Positions 56,801 through 64,000 of a stretch of 64,000 nt of DNA are shown piece after piece. The notes beneath the pieces were generated by a model. That model searched no databases and had not been told where the DNA came from. It was given only the letters and a program-made list of their open reading frames with translations. The DNA comes from Auanema rhodensis. Lineage: Eukaryota; Nematoda; Chromadorea; Rhabditida; Rhabditidae. Within the stretch, counting starts at the first letter, position 1, and every line of letters begins with the position of its first letter. The position numbers and the translations under genes were made by a program. The stretch lies in assembly GCA_964057225.1 (NCBI GenBank), contig OZ059895.1, positions 20,532,688 through 20,596,687 of the forward strand, written 5' to 3'.

Positions 56801-59800
56801 CATCTCTTTATCTTTCACGTGAAGCGAGTTACATACCAAGCGCACATCATGTGTACACTTAATTAGCATAAATTAAAGTTCACGTAAATTTCAAAGTCAT
56901 GGTTACCATGCACCAATATTAATAAAAATTTGTTTTTAGACTAATATGGACATGGGGAATCTAATTTTGAAAACCTCATCTCTTTATCTTTGACGTGAAG
57001 CGAGTTACATACCAAGTGCACATCACGTGTACATTTAATTAGCATAAATTAAAGTTCACGTAAATTTCAAAGTCATGGTTACCATGCACCAATATCAATG
57101 AAAATTTGTTTTTAGACTAATATGGATATGGGGAATCTAATTTTGAAAACCGCATCTCTTCATCTTTCACGTGAAGCGAGTTACATACCAAGTGCACATC
57201 ATGTGTACACTTAATTAGCATAAATTAAAGTTCACGTAAATTTCAAAGTCATGGTTACCATGCACCAATATTAATAAAAATTTGTTTTAAGACTAATATG
57301 GACATGGGGAATCCAATTTTGAAAACCGCATCTCTTTATCTTTGACGTGAAACGAGTTACATACCAAGTGCACATCATGTGTACACTTAATTAGCATAAA
57401 TTAAAGTTCACGTAAATTTTAAAGTCATGGTTGCCATGCACCAATATCAATAAAAATTTGTTTTTAGACTAATATGGAAATGGGGAATCTAATTTTGAAA
57501 ACCGCATCTCTTTATCTTTCACGTGAAGCGAGTTACATACCAAGCGCACATCATGTGTACACTTAATTAGCATAAATTAAAGTTCACGTAAATTTCAAAG
57601 TCATGGTTACCATGCACCAATATTAATAAAAATTTGTTTTTAGACTAATATGGACATGGGGAATCCAATTTTGAAAACCGCATCTCTTTATCTTTGACGT
57701 GAAACGAGTTACATACCGAGTGCACATCATGTGTACACTTAATTAGCATAAATTAAAGTTCACGTAAATTTTAAAGTCATGGTTGCCATGCACCAATATC
57801 AATAAAAATTTGTTTTTAGACTAATATGGAAATGGGGAATCTAATTTTGAAAACCGCATCTCTTTATCTTTCACGTGAAGCGAGTTACATACCAAGTGCA
57901 CATCACGTGTACACTTAATTAGCATAAATTAAAGTTCACGTAAATTCCAAAGTCATGGTTACCATGCACCAATATCAATAAAAATTTGTGTTTAGACTAA
58001 TATGGACATGGGGAATCTAATTTTGAAAACCGCATCTCTTTATCTTTCACGTGAAGCGAGTTACATACCAAGTGCACATCACGTGTACACTTAATTAGCA
58101 TAAATTAAAGTTCACGTAAATTTCAAAGTCATGGTTACCATGCACCAGTATTAATAAAAATATGTTTTTAGACTAATATAGACATGGGGAATCTAATTTT
58201 GAAAACCGCATCTCTTTATCTTTGACGTGAAGCGAGTTACATACCAAGTGCACATCATGTGTACACTTAATTAGCATAAATTAAAGTTCACGTAAATTTC
58301 AAAGTCATGGTTACCATGCACCAATATCAATAAAAATTTGTTTTTAGACTAATATGGACATGGGGAATCTAATTTTGAAAACCGCATCTCTTTATCTTTG
58401 ACGTGAAGCGAGTTACATACCAAGCGCACATCATGTGTACACTTAATTAGCATAAATTAAAGTTCACGTAAATTTCAAAGTCATGGTTACCAAGCACCAA
58501 TATCAATAAAAATTTGTTTTTAGACTAATATGGACATGGGGAATCTAATTTTGAAAACCGCATCTCTTTATCTTTGACGTGAAGCGAGTTACATACCAAG
58601 TGCACATCATGTGTACACTTAATTAGCATAAATTAAAGTTCACGTAAATTTCAAAGTCATGGTTACCATGCATCAATATTAATAAAAATTTGTTTTTAGA
58701 CTAATATGGAAATGGGGAATCTAATTTTGAAAACCGCATCTCTTTATCTTTGACGTGAAGCGAGTTACATACCAAGTGCACATCATGTGTACACTTAATT
58801 AGCATAAATTAAAGTTCACGTAAATTTCAAAGTCATGGTTACCATGCATCAATATTAATAAAAATTTGTTTTTAGACTAATATGGACATGGGGAATCCAA
58901 TTTTAAAAACCGCATCTCTTTATCTTTGACGTGAAACGAGTTACATACCAAGTGCACATCATGTGTACACTTAATTAGCATAAATTAAAGTTCACGTAAA
59001 TTTTAAAGTCATGGTTGCCATGCACCAATATCAATAAAAATTTGTTTTTAGACTAATATGGAAATGGGGAATCTAATTTTGAAAACCGCATCTCTTTATC
59101 TTTCACGTGAAGCGAGTTACATACCAAGCGCACATCATGTGTACACTTAATCAGCATAAATTAAAGTTCACGTAAATTTCAAAGTCATGGTTACCATGCA
59201 CCAATATTAATAAAAATTTGTTTTTAGACTAATATGGACATGGGGAATCTAATTTTGAAAACCGCATCTCTTTATCTTTGACGTGAAGCGAGTTACATAC
59301 CAAGTGCACATCATGTGTACACTTAATTAGCATAAATTAAAGTTCACGTAAATTTTAAAGTCATGGTTGCCATGCACCAATATCAATAAAAATTTGTTTT
59401 TTGACTGATATGGAAATGGGGAATCTAATTTTGAAAACCGCATCTCTTTATCTTTCACGTGAAGCGAGTTACATACCAAGTGCACATCACGTGTACACTT
59501 AATTAGCATAAATTAAAGTTCACGTAAATTTCAAAGTCATGGTTACAATGCACCAATATCAATAAAAATTTGTGTTTAGACTAATATGGACATGGGGAAT
59601 CTAATTTTGAAAACCGCATCCCTTTATATTTCACGTGAAGCGAGTTACATACCAAGTGCACATCATGTGTACACTTAATTAGCATAAATTAAAGTTCACG
59701 TAAATTTCAAAGTCATGGTTACCATGCATCAATATTAATAAAAATTTGTTTTTAGACTAATATGGACATGGGGAATCCAATTTTGAAAACCGCATCTCTT

Positions 59801-62800
59801 TATCTTTGACGTGAAACGAGTTACATACCAAGTGCACATCATGTGTACACTTAATTAGCATAAATTAAAGTTCACGTAAATTTTAAAGTCATGGTTGCCA
59901 TGCACCAATATCAATAAAAATTTGTTTTTAGACTAATATGGAAATGGGGAATCTAATTTTGAAAACCGCATCTCTTTATCTTTCACGTGAAGCGAGTTAC
60001 ATACCAAGCGCACATCATGTGTACACTTAATTAGCATAAATTAAAGTTCACGTAAATTTCAAAGTCATGGTTACCATGCACCAATATTAATAAAAATTTG
60101 TTTTTAGACTAATATGGACATGGGGAATCTAATTTTGAAAACCGCATCTCTTTATCTTTGACGTGAAGCGAGTTACATACCAAGTGCACATCATGTGTAC
60201 ACTTAATTAGCATAAATTAAAGTTCACGTAAATTTTAAAGTCATGGTTGCCATGCACCAATATCAATAAAAATTTGTTTTTTGACTAATATGGAAATGGG
60301 GAATCTAATTTTGAAAACCGCATCTCTTTATCTTTCACGTGAAGCGAGTTACATACCAAGAGCACATCACGTGTACACTTAATTAGCATAAATTAAAGTT
60401 CACGTAAATTTCAAAGTCATGGTTACCATGCACCAATATCAATAAAAATTTGTGTTTAGACTAATATGGACATGGGGAATCTAATTTTGAAAACCGCATC
60501 TCTTTATCTTTCACGTGAAGCGAGTTACATACCAAGTGCACATCACGTGTACACTTAATTAGCATAAATTAAAGTTCACGTAAATTTCAAAGTCATGGTT
60601 ACCATGCACCAATATTAATAAAAATTTGTTTTTAGACTAATATGGACATGGGGAATCTAATTTTAAAAACCGCATCTCTTTATCTTTGACGTGAAGCGAG
60701 TTACATACCAAGTGCACATCATGTGTACACTTAATTAGCATAAATTAAAGTTCACGTTAATTTCAAAGTCATGGTTACCATGCACCAATATTAATAAAAA
60801 TTTGTTTTTAGACTAATATGGACATGGGGAATCTAATTTTGAAAACCGCATCTCTTTATCTTTGACGTGAAGCGAGTTACATACCAAGTCCACATCATGT
60901 GTACACTTAATTAGCATAAATTAAAGTTCACGTAAATTTTAAAGTCATGGTTACCATGCACCAATATTAATAAAAATTTGTTTTTAGACTAATATGGACA
61001 TGGGGAATCTAATTTTGAAAACCGCATCCCTTTATATTTCACGTGAAGCGAGTTACATACCAAGTGCACATCACGTGTACACTTAATAAGCATAAATTAA
61101 AGTTCACGTAAATTTCAAAGTCATGGTTACCATGCACCAATATCAATGAAAATTTGTTTTTAGACTAATATGGATATGGGGAATCTAATTTTGAAAACCG
61201 CATCTCTTCATCTTTCACGTGAAGCGAGTTACATACCAAGTGCACATCATGTGTACACTTAATTAGCATAAATTAAAGTTCACGTAAATTTCAAAGTCAT
61301 GGTTACCATGCACCAATATTAATAAAAATTTGTTTTAAGACTAATATGGACATGGGGAATCCAATTTTGAAAACCGCATCTCTTTATCTTTGACGTGAAA
61401 CGAGTTACATACCAAGTGCACATCATGTGTACACTTAATTAGCATAAATTAAAGTTCACGTAAATTTTAAAGTCATGGTTGCCATGCACCAATATCAATA
61501 AAAATTTGTTTTTAGACTAATATGGAAATGGGGAATCTAATTTTGAAAACCGCATCTCTTTATCTTTCACGTGAAGCGAGTTACATACCAAGCGCACATC
61601 ATGTGTACACTTAATTAGCATAAATTAAAGTTCACGTAAATTTCAAAGTCATGGTTACCATGCACCAATATTAATAAAAATTTGTTTTTAGACTAATATG
61701 GACATGGGGAATCCAATTTTGAAAACCGCATCTCTTTATCTTTGACGTGAAACGAGTTACATACCAAGTGCACATCATGTGTACACTTAATTAGCATAAA
61801 TTAAAGTTCACGTAAATTTTAAAGTCATGGTTGCCATGCACCAATATCAATAAAAATTTGTTTTTAGACTAATATGGAAATGGGGAATCTAATTTTGAAA
61901 ACCGCATCTCTTTATCTTTCACGTGAAGCGAGTTACATACCAAGTGCACATCACGTGTACACTTAATTAGCATAAATTAAAGTTCACGTAAATTCCAAAG
62001 TCATGGTTACCATGCACCAATATCAATAAAAATTTGTGTTTAGACTAATATGGACATGGGGAATCTAATTTTGAAAACCGCATCTCTTTATCTTTCACGT
62101 GAAGCGAGTTACATACCAAGTGCACATCACGTGTACACTTAATTAGCATAAATTAAAGTTCACGTAAATTTCAAAGTCATGGTTACCATGCACCAGTATT
62201 AATAAAAATATGTTTTTAGACTAATATGGACATGGGGAATCCAATTTTGAAAACCGCATCTCTTTATCTTTGACGTGAAACGAGTTACATACCAAGTGCA
62301 CATCATGTGTACACTTAATTAGCATAAATTAAAGTTCACGTAAATTTTAAAGTCATGGTTGCCATGCACCAATATCAATAAAAATTTGTTTTTAGACTAA
62401 TATGGAAATGGGGAATCTAATTTTGAAAACCGCATCTCTTTATCTTTCACGTGAAGCGAGTTACATACCAAGTGCACATCACGTGTACACTTAATTAGCA
62501 TAAATTAAAGTTCACGTAAATTCCAAAGTCATGGTTACCATGCACCAATATCAATAAAAATTTGTGTTTAGACTAATATGGACATGGGAAATCTAATTTT
62601 GAAAACCGCATCTCTTTATCTTTCACGTGAAGCGAGTTACATACCAAGTGCACATCACGTGTACACTTAATTAGCATAAATTAAAGTTCACGTAAATTTC
62701 AAAGTCATGGTTACCATGCACCAGTATTAATAAAAATATGTTTTTAGACTAATATAGACATGGGGAATCTAATTTTGAAAACCGCATCTCTTTATCTTTC

Positions 62801-63300
62801 ACGTGAAGCGAGTTACATACCAAGTGCACATCACGTGTACACTTAATTAGCATAAATTAAAGTTCACGTAAATTTCAAAGTCATGGTTACCATGCACCAA
62901 TATTAATAAAAATTTGTTTTTAGACTAATATGGACATGGGGAATCTAATTTTGAAAACCTCATCTCTTTATCTTTGACGTGAAGCGAGTTACATACCAAG
63001 TGCACATCACGTGTACATTTAATTAGCATAAATTAAAGTTCACGTAAATTTCAAAGTCATGGTTACCATGCACCAATATCAATGAAAATTTGTTTTTAGA
63101 CTAATATGGATATGGGGAATCTAATTTTGAAAACCGCATCTCTTCATCTTTCACGTGAAGCGAGTTACATACCAAGTGCACATCATGTGTACACTTAATT
63201 AGCATAAATTAAAGTTCACGTAAATTTCAAAGTCATGGTTACCATGCACCAATATTAATAAAAATTTGTTTTAAGACTAATATGGACATGGGGAATCCAA
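53840..63300 (-). repeat. Direct duplication inside the inverted block (offset 6,688 bp, 38 monomers)
   Basis: About 54.4-56.6 kb matches about 61.1-63.3 kb at a constant 6,688 bp: TATCAATG (54,453 and 61,141), AATTCCAAAG (55,303 and 61,991), GACATGGGAAATC (55,893 and 62,581), CACCAGTATT (56,031 and 62,719) and TTTTAAGACT (56,583 and 63,271; 54,645 and 61,333). The match fails near 54.39/61.08 kb, where one copy has GTACATTTAAATAGC and the other GTACACTTAATAAGC. Within each copy TTTTAAGACT units lie 1,938 bp (11 monomers) apart. Four-monomer steps occur at 56,583-57,292 and 53,942-54,645. Confidence 0.83.
56600..61090 (-). repeat. Inverted duplicate of forward 47.1-52.2 kb
   Basis: Reverse complements of rare forward markers occur in mirror order: AAGTCCACATC (about 60,886), CGTTAATTTC (about 60,756), AATTTTAAAAACC (about 60,661), CCAAGAGCACATC (about 60,358), GTTTTTTGACT (about 60,277), CTTAATCAGC (about 59,147), CCAAGCACC (about 58,490), GCACCAGTATT (about 58,143), AAATTCCAAAG (about 57,944), GTTTTAAGAC (about 57,287), TATCAATGAAAA (about 57,093) and GTGTACATTTA (about 57,028). 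Forward plus reverse coordinates sum to about 108,209 in the right part and about 109,089 in the left part. The 880-bp (five-monomer) step reflects the extra six monomers in the forward arm and one extra monomer here. Confidence 0.85.
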
Positions 63301-63607
63301 TTTTGAAAACCGCATCTCTTTATCTTTGACGTGAAACGAGTTACATACCAAGTGCACATCATGTGTACACTTAATTAGCATAAATTAAAGTTCACGTAAA
63401 TTTTAAAGTCATGGTTGCCATGCACCAATATCAATAAAAATTTGTTTTTAGACTAATATGGAAATGGGGAATCTAATTTTGAAAACCGCATCTCTTTATC
63501 TTTCACGTGAAGCGAGTTACATACCAAGCGCACATCATGTGTACACTTAATTAGCATAAATTAAAGTTCACGTAAATTTCAAAGTCATGGTTACCATGCA
63601 CCAATAT

Positions 63608-63612
63608 GAACT
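63608..63612. other. Strand-switch junction 2 with short GAACTT duplication
   Basis: The reverse block ends in ATGCACCAATAT (consensus position 97 on the minus strand, window 63,607). The sequence then reads GAACTTGAACTTTAATTTATG. From 63,613 it is the forward monomer from consensus position 134. The hexamer GAACTT appears twice in tandem, once as the five-base filler plus one base and once in its normal place, so the filler looks copied from the forward side. The flanking arms form an inverted repeat: TTAAAGTTCA ending at 63,570 pairs with TGAACTTTAA starting at 63,613, with a 42-bp spacer. Confidence 0.92.
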
Positions 63613-64000
63613 TGAACTTTAATTTATGCTAATTAAGTGTACACATGATGTGCACTTGGTATGTAACTCGCTTCACGTGAAAGATGAAGAGATGCGGTTT
63701 TCAAAATTAGATTCCCCATGTCCATATTAGTCTAAAAACAAATTTTTATTAATATTGGTGCATGGTAACCATGACTTTGAAATTTACGTGAACTTTAATT
63801 TATGCTAATTAAGTGTACACGTGATGTGCACTTGGTATGTAACTCGCTTCACGTGAAAGATAAAGAGATGCGGTTTTCAAAATTAGATTCCCCATGTCTA
63901 TATTAGTCTAAAAACATATTTTTATTAATACTGGTGCATGGTAACCATGACTTTGAAATTTACGTGAACTTTAATTTATGCTAATTAAGTGTACACGTGA
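63613..64000 (+). repeat. Forward satellite array resumes (about 2.2 monomers, runs off the window)
   Basis: The orientation returns to that of 1-53,826, starting inside a monomer at consensus position 134. The second complete monomer carries the rare set CCATGTCTATATTAG, AAAACATATTTTT and TAATACTGGTGC. This set is otherwise seen once in the forward array near 50,905-50,947 and, in reverse complement, near 56.03, 58.15 and 62.72 kb. The flank beyond the switch therefore also comes from the same local source family. Confidence 0.95.

Larger units (their letters stand above)
53839..63607 (-). repeat. Reverse-oriented satellite block (about 55.5 monomers)
   Basis: Throughout this 9.77-kb stretch the monomer is read on the minus strand (GCGAGTTACATACCAAG, CATGGTTACCATG, CTAATATGGACATGGGG). 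Spacing remains 176 bp and no other sequence intervenes. Variants are of block-A' type; block-B markers were not seen. Read on the minus strand it begins at consensus position 97 (63,607) and ends at position 9 (53,839). Internally it consists of a mirrored copy of forward 47.1-52.2 kb plus flanking parts that are copies of each other. Confidence 0.97.

Noticed and set aside
59327-59509. A 60-codon open frame on the minus strand
   Set aside because: It is a chance opening of the satellite. One A-to-G change at 59,407 turns the usual in-frame TAG of the monomer (TATTAGTCT) into CAG, so the frame runs just over one monomer from ATGCTAATTAAG to the next TGCTAA. The same frame is closed in neighbouring copies; there is no sign of selection on codons, no known domain and no gene context.
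53827-63612. Transposon insertion as the cause of the strand switches
   Set aside because: The reverse block is pure satellite. There are no terminal repeats, target-site duplications or element remnants at either joint, only 12 and about 5 bp of filler.
1-64000. CRISPR array
   Set aside because: The units are contiguous 176-bp repeats with no unique spacers, no short direct repeat of 25-40 bp and no cas genes.
1-64000. CENP-B box or telomeric repeats
   Set aside because: The nearest candidate, TTTCGCATGTCC in some monomers, lacks the CGGG half of the CENP-B box. No runs of TTAGGG or TTTAGGG type were seen.
1-64000. Promoters or TATA boxes in the A/T-rich tract of each monomer
   Set aside because: The A/T-rich segment at consensus 79-101 is a feature of composition. 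Without any gene or transcript evidence, calling hundreds of promoters is unsupported.
1-64000. Assignment to a named satellite family or species
   Set aside because: The 176-bp length coincides with several plant centromere satellites, including Brassica CentBr, but the sequence does not resemble those I can recall. A database search with the consensus monomer would decide.

Overview
The whole 64,000-base window is one tandem satellite DNA array. The unit is a monomer of about 176 bp, roughly 32% GC (counted by hand on a consensus), repeated head to tail about 364 times with no recognisable gene, RNA gene or transposon between copies. A pure array of nucleosome-scale AT-rich monomers is typical of eukaryotic (peri)centromeric or other constitutive heterochromatin, and this is probably a long-read assembly of a plant or animal chromosome. 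I do not recognise the monomer as a published family, so I name neither species nor family.

Layout by orientation: (i) 1-53,826 forward array, about 306 monomers; (ii) a strand switch at 53,827-53,838 with about 12 bp of non-satellite-like filler; (iii) 53,839-63,607, about 55.5 monomers on the opposite strand; (iv) a second switch at 63,608-63,612 with a 6-bp direct duplication; (v) 63,613-64,000 forward again, running off the window.

Layout by sequence variants: block A (1 to about 9.3 kb) and block A' (about 35.7-53.8 kb) share variants. They flank block B (about 9.3-35.7 kb), which carries its own diagnostic variants. Each block is built of overlapping segmental duplications, always close to a whole number of monomers: 6-mers (1,056 bp), 8-, 9-, 12-, 16-, 22-, 38- and 39-mers. 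This is a mosaic of local higher-order repeats rather than one clean higher-order unit.

The main result is that the reverse-oriented block is not a simple inversion. Rare marker variants show that 56.6-61.1 kb is an inverted duplicate of 47.1-52.2 kb, read in mirror order. The inverted block then grew by its own direct duplication with a 6,688-bp offset. The monomer phase at the two switch points also does not fit a clean cut-and-flip. The monomer holds several dyads (TTCACGTGAA, GTGTACAC, CATGGT-A-ACCATG, CACAT-G-ATGTG, GTGCAC), and many variant sites are CG versus CA/TG, as expected of methylated heterochromatin. Coordinates of duplication edges are approximate to a fraction of a monomer because they were read by eye from marker variants.
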